Shown here piece after piece: positions 16,437 through 25,175 of a DNA stretch of 64,000 bases. This stretch comes from Methylobacillus gramineus (lineage in GTDB: Bacteria; Pseudomonadota; Gammaproteobacteria; Burkholderiales; Methylophilaceae), in the NCBI RefSeq assembly GCF_020532675.1, contig NZ_JAJAVE010000001.1:248001-312000 (forward strand), written 5' to 3'. Both the position numbers and the translations under genes were made by a program. Below the pieces are notes generated by a model that did not search any database, was not told where the DNA came from, and was given only the letters and a program-made list of their open reading frames with translations. Every line of letters begins with the position of its first letter. Positions within the stretch are counted from its first letter, which is position 1.

Positions 16437-17804
16437 CTAGTTCACGGCGAAATACTGGTTGAGCGCATGCAGCTGGGCTTCATTGAGCACACCAGCAGCC
16501 TGTTTCAGGTTGATGATGTCGTTCACCAACACATATTGCACGCGGCTCAACTCCAGCCGGCTGCTATAGAGTTTCTGCTGCGCATTCAGTACTTCTATAT
16601 TGGTGCGTGTGCCCGCCGCAAAGCCTTTTTGTGTGCCTTCAACTGCAATCTCGCTTGATTTCACTGCCTGCCGGTAAGCAGATAGTGCAAGCAGTCCACT
16701 GCGGATGCTGTTGACGTATTTTCTGGTATTGGCTTCTGTATCGCGGGTGCGCAGGTTGAGCAGCTCTTCGGCAGCATCCACCCTGCTATTGGCCTGTCTG
16801 ACGCTGGCGTTGGTATAGCCGCCAGCAAACAACGGCATATTGAGTTGCAGGGCAACGGTGGTGGTGTCAAAGCGTGACCCCAGCGTGTTATTGCTGTCAT
16901 TTTCGCTATAGGAGCGGATGCCGACCAGATCCAGCGTGGGGTAATGGCCGGCGCGTTTTTTCTCTACTTCCTGCCGTGCAGCCTCCACGGAAAGACGGGC
17001 AGCGGTAATTTCAGGATTATTGCCTAAGGCTTGTTCCAGCCAGTAATCCAGGCTTTCTGAGTCCGGGATGTTGAGGGGTAGCTGGTTGGTGTTCAGTGGG
17101 GCAATCCTGTCCACTTGTTCACCACTGATGGTGCTCAGGTTTTGCTTGAATACTTCCAGCGAGTTTTGTGTGCTGATCAGCTCTGCCTGTGCCAGTTCCA
17201 GTGCGGCCTGTGCTTCGTTGATTTCCGTGATGGTGCCTTCACCGTGCTCGTAGCGTCGCTGGGCCTGATCACGCTGCTGGGTAGTAGCATCAATCTTGTT
17301 CTGCAAGACATCGACTTTTTCCTGGGCGTACAGGGTTTCAAAATAAGCCGAGGCCAGGCGTGTAATCAGTGTGGCATTTTCTTTCAGCAACAAGGCTTCT
17401 TTGCTTTTGATACTGGCTTCGGCACCGCGGTAGGTCGCCATACTTTCCTTGTTGAACAGCGTCTGGCGCAGGCTCAGGGTGTAACTGTGAATATCATAGT
17501 TGAGGCGGGTATCGGTGCTCCCCAGCGAGGTTTGTGTGGTGCGGTCAGTGGTACCGTGCCCCACATTGGCCCCAAACTGAACACGAGGCAGGAAGAGGGC
17601 GCGGCTTTTATTGATTTCCTCGCGCTCTGCTTCCGTGATGGCTTCTGCCGCCTTGTACTGGGCATCGTATTGCAATGCTTTCTGGTAGAGGCTGAGCAGG
17701 TTCTCTGCAGCCACCGATGCCTGGCTGGTGAACATCAGGGGGAGTGCTATGACCAGCGACAGTAGCGTGGTCTTCAGGTCGGCGTTGTGCAGGCGATGAG
17801 TCAT
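16437..17804 (-). CDS. TolC-family outer-membrane channel of type I secretion
   Basis: The 455-residue protein has a signal peptide (to about residue 32) and the two-fold repeated outer-membrane efflux domain, rich in long coiled-coil helices (for example ITEINEAQAALELAQAELI). The end of the channel domain, EVLNAQQKLYSSRLELSRVQYVLV, is typical. It would be the exit duct for the RTX protein together with the HlyD-type adaptor (17817-19211) and ABC exporters (19223-22656). Gaps to both neighbours are about ten bases, so one transcript is likely. Confidence 0.93.
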   Translation of the reverse strand: MTHRLHNADLKTTLLSLVIALPLMFTSQASVAAENLLSLYQKALQYDAQYKAAEAITEAEREEINKSRALFLPRVQFGANVGHGTTDRTTQTSLGSTDTRLNYDIHSYTLSLRQTLFNKESMATYRGAEASIKSKEALLLKENATLITRLASAYFETLYAQEKVDVLQNKIDATTQQRDQAQRRYEHGEGTITEINEAQAALELAQAELISTQNSLEVFKQNLSTISGEQVDRIAPLNTNQLPLNIPDSESLDYWLEQALGNNPEITAARLSVEAARQEVEKKRAGHYPTLDLVGIRSYSENDSNNTLGSRFDTTTVALQLNMPLFAGGYTNASVRQANSRVDAAEELLNLRTRDTEANTRKYVNSIRSGLLALSAYRQAVKSSEIAVEGTQKGFAAGTRTNIEVLNAQQKLYSSRLELSRVQYVLVNDIINLKQAAGVLNEAQLHALNQYFAVN

Positions 17805-17816
17805 GATGGCAAACGC

Positions 17817-19211
17817 TTATTCTTCTTTCATGGAAGCGGCGATACGCTTGACCAGTGGGTGCATGAGGTAGGTGAGCAAGGTGCGCTCGCCAGTGCGGAT
17901 CACGATCTGCACTGGCATCCCAGGTTGCAGGCGTCGGTCGCCCAGGGTTTTCATGCCCTGTTCCGTGATATTGACGCGTGCCAGGTAATAACTGAACGCG
18001 GGCTGGCTGCCACTGCCAGGCTCCAGTAGCAGGTCGGTGGAAACCGTCTTGACCTGGCCTTCCAGCAGTAATTGCGGCGTATTGGAAAAACTGGAAAACC
18101 GCACGTCCGCATCCTGCCCGACATGAATCTTGTCGATGAGGTGGGGAGGGATCTTGGCATCAAGAATCAGGGGTTCGCCAAACGGCACAATATCCATGAT
18201 CTTCTGTCCAGGCTGGATCACGGCACCTATGGTATGCACCTGCAAGCCAACCACCTGGCCGCTGACCGGCGCAGTCACGGTGACGCGTTGCAGCTCATCT
18301 TTCAGGGGCTTGTACTTTTCAGCATCGGCCTGGACCGCCAGTTTGACCTGCGCCATCTCGGTGTCTATTTCTTTTTTCTCGGTTTGCTGGCGCGCGCTGA
18401 TACGTTGATTCAGCTCCAGTATGCTTTTCTGGCTGCGCAGTATGTTGGACTCAGTGCTGGCAATCTGGCCGTAGGTTTGTGCCAGCTTTTGCTCTAGCTC
18501 ATTCTGCTGGTTGCGTGGGGCATAGCCCTCACTCACCAATTGCTTGATGCCTGCCAGTTGCTCGTTGAGCAGATTGCGCTGGGATTCATAGCTAATAAGC
18601 ACGCCTTTATAACCGTCGATCAGCACCGTTTGTCCTTGGATGGATTCCCGCATGGCTTCCACATCGGCAAACAAGGCTTGCTGGCGCGCACGCAGCAATT
18701 GGGATTGGTTGAGCATGAGTTGCTGGATGTAAGGATCATCCTGCTGTTGGATCAGGTCTTGATTAAAGCTGATGCTGCTGGCCCCGGTTTTTTCAGCCGT
18801 CAGGCGACTCTCTTGCGCACGCAAACCCATGTAACGCTGCCTGACTTCATCAAACCTGGCCTTGCTGGCAGTGTCATCCAGTGTAAACAGCACATCGCCA
18901 GCCTGGACTGACTGGCCTTCACGTACCATGATCTTGTTGATAATGCCGCCGCTCAGGTGCTGCACCGTTTTATGGCTGCTTTCCACATTCACCACGCCGT
19001 CGGTAGGCACACCTTCATCCAGCGGGGCTAGTGCTGCCCATAACAGAAAGCCACCCAGCCCGAGCACAAGGATAATCAGGCCCAGCCTGGTCGGGTTTTG
19101 GTTATTGCCGTAATCATGGAGGGCGACAACCCTGGGATGTGCTGCTGGCAGAGTATCGTCATTGGTCAGCTGATGATTGGCCGGGGCTGGTGTTGTCTGG
19201 GGCAAACGCAT
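17817..19211 (-). CDS. HlyD/PrtE-type membrane fusion protein of type I secretion
   Basis: The 464-residue adaptor has a cytoplasmic N-terminus, one membrane segment at about 42-62, a lipoyl-like half (GVVNVESSHKTVQHLSGG), a long coiled-coil hairpin (about 110-300) and the second lipoyl half with VTAPVSGQVVGLQVHTIGAV. The C-terminal region (GMPVQIVIRTGERTLLTYL) matches the PrtE/AprE/HlyD family. It bridges the inner-membrane ABC exporters to the TolC-type channel encoded 12 bases downstream. Confidence 0.95.
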   Translation of the reverse strand: MRLPQTTPAPANHQLTNDDTLPAAHPRVVALHDYGNNQNPTRLGLIILVLGLGGFLLWAALAPLDEGVPTDGVVNVESSHKTVQHLSGGIINKIMVREGQSVQAGDVLFTLDDTASKARFDEVRQRYMGLRAQESRLTAEKTGASSISFNQDLIQQQDDPYIQQLMLNQSQLLRARQQALFADVEAMRESIQGQTVLIDGYKGVLISYESQRNLLNEQLAGIKQLVSEGYAPRNQQNELEQKLAQTYGQIASTESNILRSQKSILELNQRISARQQTEKKEIDTEMAQVKLAVQADAEKYKPLKDELQRVTVTAPVSGQVVGLQVHTIGAVIQPGQKIMDIVPFGEPLILDAKIPPHLIDKIHVGQDADVRFSSFSNTPQLLLEGQVKTVSTDLLLEPGSGSQPAFSYYLARVNITEQGMKTLGDRRLQPGMPVQIVIRTGERTLLTYLMHPLVKRIAASMKEE

Positions 19212-19222
19212 TGCAATACTCC

Positions 19223-20941
19223 TTAGGCCGCTTTTGATGCCAGCTTTTGCTTGGCCTGGTTTAACTTGTTCTGGTTTAACTCGGCAATCACTTCGTCACG
19301 GGGGCCGTGGTGTGAGACGGCACCGTTTTCCATAATGAGCAGTACATCGGTGATTTTCAGGATGTTGCTGCGGTGAGAGATGATGACTATCGTCTTGCCC
19401 TGGTTCTTGAGCAGCAACAGGCTAGCCAGCAAGCTGGCCTCGCCGTTTTCATCCAGGTGGGAGTTGGGTTCATCCAGCACGATAATGGCGGGCTGCTGGT
19501 AAATGGCGCGTGCCAGACCGACTAATTGGCGTTGGCCACCAGAAAGCACGGCATTGGTATCATCCAGGCGAGTGTCATATCCCCTGGGCAGGCGCAATAT
19601 GCCTTCATGAATACCCGCGGCTTGCGCAGCCTGTATGACTTTGGCAGCGTCTGGCTGCTCAAAACGGGCGATGTTGTCTGCAATCGTGCCTTCTATCAGC
19701 GCAATATCCTGTGGCAGATAGCCTATGGATTTGGCATAGGTCTGCGCGGGGAGGTTGGCAATCGGGTAACCATCCACCAATAGTGTGCCAGCCTGCCAGG
19801 GGCATACACCAATCAGGCAGCGAGCCAGGGTGGTCTTGCCCGAGCCGGAAGGGCCCATGACTCCCAGTATCTGCCCTGGATGTATCTCCAGATTGATATT
19901 GTGGAGCAGGGTCTTACCGCTGTTCTCCAGCGTCACCGTCAACTGCTCAAGAGTGAGCTTGCCTTTGATTTCAATCTCTGGAGTCCCAAAGTCTGGTTCA
20001 CTGTGAAGTTCACTGGCAAGCAGGCTATCGATCTTGTTGGCAGATTGGCGTGCCTGGATGACTTGCTTCCAGGTGCTGACAATGATGTCGAAAGGTTGCA
20101 GTGCTCTTGCAATCAGCACATTGGAGGCAATCATCGCACCTATGCTGATGTCGCCTTTTACCGCTAGCAGGGCGGCTATGCCCAGCATGGCGGATTGCAT
20201 GGTGTAACGGGCAAACTTGTTGATCTGCTGGTTGCGGTTTTGTACTTGTACCGCTGTAGCATCCAGCTGGTTCCAGCGGTTTTGCACCGCTTGCCAGCGT
20301 GTACGTATATGCGGAAGCATGCCCAGCACGTGCAGGGTTTCAATGTTGCGCACCTTGCTTTCGATGAATTGCAAGGCAGTGCTGCGCGCCTGGCCCGCCT
20401 GTTGTAAAGGCTGGTCACTACTGCGCTGGTTCCAGAGTGCCAGCCCAAACTGGATGATGCACAAGATAATGGCCAGCACTCCCAGTACCGGACTCAGGAT
20501 AAAGAGGACGGCAACGTAAAGGAGTGTCCATGGCATATCAAAAAAGGCAAATAAACCATTGCTGGTGAGGAATTGACGGATAAATGTCAGGTCCTGCATG
20601 GCTTGATTGGCTTCTTGACCGGCTGACTGCGTATTTTTTGCAAAGCCCAGCCTGAACAAGCGGCTGGTCAGCAACTGATCAAACTTCACCCCCGCCTTGA
20701 TCGCGCTGGTGGAGCGCACCCATTCCGAAAATGCCATGACCACAAAGAAAAAGCAGGTGATCAAGGTAATGGACAATAGCGTGAGTTCGTTCTTGCTCAA
20801 CATTACCCGGTCATACAGCTGTAGCAGGTAAAGCGTGGGAGCCAACATCATGAGATTGGTCATCATGCTGAAGATCGCGACTGATACCAGCTCGTGCTTG
20901 AACAATGGCAGATAGCTGCGCATGGAATGCCTGATGTTCAT
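19223..20941 (-). CDS. Type I secretion ABC exporter (PrtD-like), second of a tandem pair
   Basis: The 572-residue protein fuses a six-helix membrane domain (about 15-300) to an ATP-binding domain. Walker A GPSGSGKTTLARCL lies near 360; the signature LSGGQRQLVGLARA, Walker B IIVLDEPN and the switch histidine in IISHRSN are all present. It therefore looks catalytically competent. There is no N-terminal peptidase-like domain, as in PrtD/AprD exporters of RTX proteins. Its ATG overlaps the stop of the first ABC gene by four bases. Both exporters have exactly 572 residues but are clearly different in sequence, which suggests a heterodimer. Confidence 0.95.
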   Translation of the reverse strand: MNIRHSMRSYLPLFKHELVSVAIFSMMTNLMMLAPTLYLLQLYDRVMLSKNELTLLSITLITCFFFVVMAFSEWVRSTSAIKAGVKFDQLLTSRLFRLGFAKNTQSAGQEANQAMQDLTFIRQFLTSNGLFAFFDMPWTLLYVAVLFILSPVLGVLAIILCIIQFGLALWNQRSSDQPLQQAGQARSTALQFIESKVRNIETLHVLGMLPHIRTRWQAVQNRWNQLDATAVQVQNRNQQINKFARYTMQSAMLGIAALLAVKGDISIGAMIASNVLIARALQPFDIIVSTWKQVIQARQSANKIDSLLASELHSEPDFGTPEIEIKGKLTLEQLTVTLENSGKTLLHNINLEIHPGQILGVMGPSGSGKTTLARCLIGVCPWQAGTLLVDGYPIANLPAQTYAKSIGYLPQDIALIEGTIADNIARFEQPDAAKVIQAAQAAGIHEGILRLPRGYDTRLDDTNAVLSGGQRQLVGLARAIYQQPAIIVLDEPNSHLDENGEASLLASLLLLKNQGKTIVIISHRSNILKITDVLLIMENGAVSHHGPRDEVIAELNQNKLNQAKQKLASKAA

Positions 20942-22656
20942 GAGCTGCTCCTGGCGCTGGTGGGCTGTGGCTGGTATTGCAACGAGGCAATCACCTCATC
21001 GGGTTTGCCGTAACGCAGTATCTGCCCCTTCACCATCACCATCATAGTGTCAGCCACGGTTTTGATGCCCTGCAAGTGGGTGATGATGACAAAAGTGGTG
21101 TGACGACTTTTGAGGATTTGCACCATCTGCTGTAAAGCCTCTTCACCAGCTTCATCCAGATTGGCATTGGGCTCATCCAGCACCACGATGGCAGGATTGC
21201 CGTAAATAGCCCTGGCCAGTCCGATTAGCTGTCTCCGACCGCCGGAAAGGAAACTACCTTCACTGCCAATGCGCGTGTTGATGCCCTCAGGCAATTCAGC
21301 CAGCATGGTGTGCAATTGGAGTAAATCAATCACCTGATTCAACAGGTCGTGATCAACCTCGCCAAAGCGAGTGATATTCTCTGCAATCGTACCATCCAGC
21401 AGCTCGATATTCTGCGGTAGGTAGCCGATGTGCTGGCCCAATGTAGCTTTGTCCCATTGATACACATCCACGCCGTCGAGCCTGACCTTGCCATTGCTTG
21501 CGGGTATCAACCCGACCAGCAATTTGGATAAGGTGGTTTTGCCAGAGGCTGATGGGCCGGTAATCAGCAATACTTCGCCTGCGTGTAGCTTGAACTGGAT
21601 ATTCCGCAACAAGGGTTCACGCAGGTTGTCACTTAATGAGTAACTGAGGTTTTCTACCGTGATCTCACCGCTGGGTGCTGGTAAGGCCATCCCTGGCTCG
21701 CGGGCAGGAAAGCTATCCAGCAGCTCTTGCAGTCTGTCGTAGGATTCCAGTGCGCCAGCCAGGGTACGCCATTGCGCGATCAACTGGGTAAATGGGGCCA
21801 GCACACGCGCCGCAAGAATGGAAGCCACGATCATCATGGCAGCGCCATTTTCCAGTGAATGATTGATGACCAGATAACAACCCAGCCCGAGCACCAGAGA
21901 GGTTTGTAATACCTGTAGCAGTTTGGATAAAGCGGCATTTTTGCCTGCAATATCAGAGGCCATTGCCTGGTGCAGCAAGAAACCTTGCTGTTTTTCTTGC
22001 CAGCGGTTTTGCAAGGCATCCAGCATGCCCATGGACTGGATTACCTCTGACTTTTTAGTGATGCTGGAAAAGTAATTCTGCGCAGCCAGCGCATATAGGT
22101 TGGCTTTCACCATCTGCGGCTGGATACGATATTGGTTGATGCAGGCAATGATGGTTTGCAATGCCAGGCCGATGAGCGTGAGATAACCCAGGCTGCTATG
22201 AATGTAGAAAATGGCAATGATGAAAATCAGGATAAAAGGGACATCGATCAGCCCGGCAAGAGCGGGGGAATAGAGGCTTTCCTTGAGGCTACGATAGTCT
22301 GAAAATGCCCGTTGTGCGGGGAAGTTAAAGTTCTGGAGCTTGGCTGCAGCGGCAGCATTGAACACTTGATCGTTCAATGTGTGATCCAATTGGAGCGATG
22401 CCTGGAACATCATGCTGCGACGTATCCATTCAAGACTTTCCATGATCATGTAAATAAAGACCACCATCACGGTCAGCATGAGCAAAGTGCCAAGATTACG
22501 ACTGTAAATCACGCGATCATAGACTTCGAGCATGTACCATGACGGGGCTAATACCATCAAATTGGTAAACAGGCCGAAAAAAACCACCTTGCGGTAATGA
22601 GGGGTGAGCCTCATCAAGGCTTTTTTCAGTACAGCTGTGTTGTTATTGGTTGTCAC
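20938..22656 (-). CDS. Type I secretion ABC exporter (PrtD-like), first of a tandem pair
   Basis: This 572-residue exporter has the same layout as its downstream neighbour: membrane domain to about residue 310, then an ATP-binding domain. Walker A is GPSASGKTTLSKL near 365, with alanine in place of the usual glycine. The signature is LSGGRRQLIGLARA, with arginine for glutamine. Walker B (IVVLDEPN) and the switch histidine (ITHLQG) are intact. Small deviations in one partner are common in heterodimeric ABC transporters. The gene starts 72 bases after the RTX gene, and a strong hairpin lies between them. Confidence 0.94.
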   Translation of the reverse strand: MTTNNNTAVLKKALMRLTPHYRKVVFFGLFTNLMVLAPSWYMLEVYDRVIYSRNLGTLLMLTVMVVFIYMIMESLEWIRRSMMFQASLQLDHTLNDQVFNAAAAAKLQNFNFPAQRAFSDYRSLKESLYSPALAGLIDVPFILIFIIAIFYIHSSLGYLTLIGLALQTIIACINQYRIQPQMVKANLYALAAQNYFSSITKKSEVIQSMGMLDALQNRWQEKQQGFLLHQAMASDIAGKNAALSKLLQVLQTSLVLGLGCYLVINHSLENGAAMMIVASILAARVLAPFTQLIAQWRTLAGALESYDRLQELLDSFPAREPGMALPAPSGEITVENLSYSLSDNLREPLLRNIQFKLHAGEVLLITGPSASGKTTLSKLLVGLIPASNGKVRLDGVDVYQWDKATLGQHIGYLPQNIELLDGTIAENITRFGEVDHDLLNQVIDLLQLHTMLAELPEGINTRIGSEGSFLSGGRRQLIGLARAIYGNPAIVVLDEPNANLDEAGEEALQQMVQILKSRHTTFVIITHLQGIKTVADTMMVMVKGQILRYGKPDEVIASLQYQPQPTSARSSS

Positions 22657-22680
22657 GTGCGCAAGGTTTCCTGGAAATGA

Positions 22681-22730
22681 AATTAGGAAGTTGAACGGGC
22701 CGATACAAGACCGGCCCGGCCTACCTAATT
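22681..22730 (-). terminator. Two-tier hairpin between the RTX gene and its exporter genes
   Basis: An outer stem (AATTAGG 22681-22687 with CCTAATT 22724-22730) encloses an inner GC-rich stem (CGGGCCG 22696-22702 with CGGCCCG 22712-22718). It starts right at the RTX stop codon. No strong T-run follows on the minus strand, so partial termination or mRNA protection is more likely than a full stop. Such an element would make more RTX cargo than transporter. Confidence 0.55.
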
Positions 22731-25086
22731 AAACAACCACGATATCTGTTGCGGCGATCGAAGTGACCCCGGTGAGGATCGCGATATCCACAGCTGCGCT
22801 GCCACCATTGCCATCTGCGTAATACTGCAGAGTATTGGTGGATGTGTTGAAGACAAGATAGTCATCCGCATCAAGTGGGCCAGAACCGATCACTAAGTTG
22901 CTGGCATTGAACCCAACGAGAGATTCAAATTGATCAATGTTTAGCTCGAGCTTGTCCACGCCGCTGGCGAAATCGGTGATGGTGTCGGTATCATCGTTAG
23001 TGAGATCAACTCCAACGTTTTCATACCATTGCACTTCGTCGTCATCGCCGGTCACGGTTTGTGTCCAGATCTTGCCAAAAGCAAAAGTATCGGAACCAGA
23101 GCCGCCAGTCAGAGTATCGTGTCCGCCGTTACTGACGAAGCGATCATCCTGAGTTGTGCCAATGAAGGTCTGGGTGTTGCCATTCCCCTCAAAGGTCAGG
23201 CCGTTGGCTGTTACGCCAGAAGCATCCACTACAACATTGTTGATGGTGCCGCCATTGTTGCCCAGCGTATTGGACAGATCAGACACAGTGCCGTTGGCGC
23301 GGAAGTAGTAATTGTCATTGAGCAACTGCAATGCGGTGTTTTCCACATTGAGGCGACCCACAGTACCACCTACCTGCACCACTTCCACGCTCTGGAAGTT
23401 GGCATCGTTCAACACGATAGTACCAGCAGCCTTGCTGTTAGCGCCAATGCCTGTAGTGATGCGCAGCGTATCAGTACCATCGCCACCAACAATCACGTCA
23501 TGCTTGGCACCAGTAGCAATCCACTCCTTGTTACCATCATCAGCCTTGGAAGTAGTGCCTTGCACACCACTACCAAACCCGCCGATCAAGAAGATGTCGT
23601 CACCTTCGCCGCCGTCGAGATAGTCAGCACCACCATGACCAACCAACAGGTCATTGCCGCCATTGCCGTACACTACATCATCGCCTAGACGCGCAGTGAC
23701 GTAATCAACTCCATCGCTGCCATGAACGATTTCGCGGGCACCAGCTGACTCATTGGCTCCGTCAATGCGGACATAGCTGCCTTCTTCGCCTTCAGTGGCA
23801 TCGTAAATAATGTCTACATTATGGAAGAGGTTAGCAACAGAGTAGTCGTCCACCTCAAAGGTAGCAGATTCATACTCAACCTCTTCAGCACCAACGATGT
23901 CCTCATCTGGCTCAAATTCTGTTTCTTCAAACTCGAGTTTGATTGTGACAGATTCAGTCGGGCCGCCAGCAACACCATAGATATGGGTGCCTGGGTTGAG
24001 GAAGCCGAGGTTTAGAGATTCGCCATTAGCCTCAAGTTGCTCGGCAGAAAGTGTGATGTTGACACCGCTGGCTAGTTCAAGTCTTTCAATTCCTGAGAAA
24101 AGGAGAGACTCCGAGAAATCGCCGGAAGTGTGGAATTCGATGGTATCAACAGCGTTATAGCCTTCAATAGTTGTAGCATAGGTGCTGATAGCTGAAGATC
24201 CTGGTCGGGTTTGAATATTCAAGCGAACATCTGTTTCAATTTCCTCAGACATTTCTTGATCTTCGATTTCAACATATTCACCAGTTTCTGTATCGAAAAC
24301 CGCGAGCTCCTCCTCTTCTCCTCCCTCTTCTTCTTCTCCCTCTACTTCGGTTACATCTATGTAGCGGGCTGGAGACCCGGAGTTATCGAGACCTGAAACT
24401 CCTCCTTGAATAACTGTTAAACCTTCAAGCTCATTACTGATTTTAAACGTATCGTTACCACTTCCCCCGATTAGTGCATCTTCAGAAGTTACTAAGTATA
24501 AATTACCTGTGATTGATTCATCACCTGCAGTACTTTCTCCACCTTCTATATAATCAATACCATCACCTCCGAACAAAATGTCATTACCAGCACCTCCATA
24601 AATTACATCATTGCCTGCGCCTCCGAAAATGACATCGTTCCCAGACCCAGCATAAATATTGTCATCTCCATCTCCACCGTCAATGATATTGTTACCATCA
24701 CCTGCATCTATGACATCATTGCCTTCACCACCATAAATGATGTCATTGCCGGAGCCAGCCTGAATAATGTCATTGCCAGCGCCTCCATCGATAATATTAT
24801 TTCCATTATTGACCGATCCATCGCCTGTCCTGATTATGTCGTTTCCAGCGCCGCCATTTAAAATATCGTTACCGGCTCCACCAAAAATGCGATCATTGCC
24901 ATTCCCACCGTAAATAATGTCGTTACCATCTCCACCATTAAGTGTGTCGCGGCCCTCTCCACCATAAATAACGTCGTTACCACCTGCTCCATTGATATTG
25001 TTTCCAAGATCATTGCCAACAATATAGTCTCCAGAAGAAGTGCCTGTATATGAAGTTTCTGTTGAGTTGAAAATTTTAATAGCCAT
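22729..25086 (-). CDS. RTX calcium-binding secreted protein, probable type I substrate (candidate S-layer or surface protein)
   Basis: The 785-residue protein has no Sec signal. Residues about 18-190 form a long block of glycine/aspartate nonapeptides of the GGxGNDxIx type, roughly eighteen copies, unusually placed at the N-terminus. A middle region contains a glutamate-rich stretch near 250-285. A second RTX block lies at about 460-515 and a short third near 660-680. The C-terminus (ITDFASGVDKLEL, ending AATDIVVV) is typical of uncleaved type I secretion signals, as in RsaA-like S-layer proteins. The exporter genes follow directly. The coding DNA at 24000-25086 looks more AT-rich than that of the exporters. 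The S-layer role is inference. Confidence 0.9.
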   Translation of the reverse strand: MAIKIFNSTETSYTGTSSGDYIVGNDLGNNINGAGGNDVIYGGEGRDTLNGGDGNDIIYGGNGNDRIFGGAGNDILNGGAGNDIIRTGDGSVNNGNNIIDGGAGNDIIQAGSGNDIIYGGEGNDVIDAGDGNNIIDGGDGDDNIYAGSGNDVIFGGAGNDVIYGGAGNDILFGGDGIDYIEGGESTAGDESITGNLYLVTSEDALIGGSGNDTFKISNELEGLTVIQGGVSGLDNSGSPARYIDVTEVEGEEEEGGEEEELAVFDTETGEYVEIEDQEMSEEIETDVRLNIQTRPGSSAISTYATTIEGYNAVDTIEFHTSGDFSESLLFSGIERLELASGVNITLSAEQLEANGESLNLGFLNPGTHIYGVAGGPTESVTIKLEFEETEFEPDEDIVGAEEVEYESATFEVDDYSVANLFHNVDIIYDATEGEEGSYVRIDGANESAGAREIVHGSDGVDYVTARLGDDVVYGNGGNDLLVGHGGADYLDGGEGDDIFLIGGFGSGVQGTTSKADDGNKEWIATGAKHDVIVGGDGTDTLRITTGIGANSKAAGTIVLNDANFQSVEVVQVGGTVGRLNVENTALQLLNDNYYFRANGTVSDLSNTLGNNGGTINNVVVDASGVTANGLTFEGNGNTQTFIGTTQDDRFVSNGGHDTLTGGSGSDTFAFGKIWTQTVTGDDDEVQWYENVGVDLTNDDTDTITDFASGVDKLELNIDQFESLVGFNASNLVIGSGPLDADDYLVFNTSTNTLQYYADGNGGSAAVDIAILTGVTSIAATDIVVV

Positions 25087-25116
25087 TCTGATCTCCTAAT
25101 TTTTAAATTTCTTGGT

Positions 25117-25152
25117 CAATGATTAGCAGGGTATTTTTCCTGCCAATCATTG
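25117..25152. terminator. Hairpin upstream of the RTX gene
   Basis: CAATGATT-A-GCAGG pairs with CCTGC-C-AATCATTG across an eight-base loop, with one mismatch. It lies in the 89-base gap between the secreted-protein gene and the RTX gene. There is no T-run right after it on the minus strand. It may be a weak terminator, or a stabilising structure at the 5' end of the RTX message. Confidence 0.5.
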
Positions 25153-25175
25153 CATTTCGATAAATAAATTATTAC

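Noticed and set aside
24540-25050. Repetitive DNA in the RTX gene considered as a CRISPR-like or tandem repeat array
   Set aside because: The repeats follow the nine-codon period of RTX nonapeptides and vary at the DNA level; they are coding.
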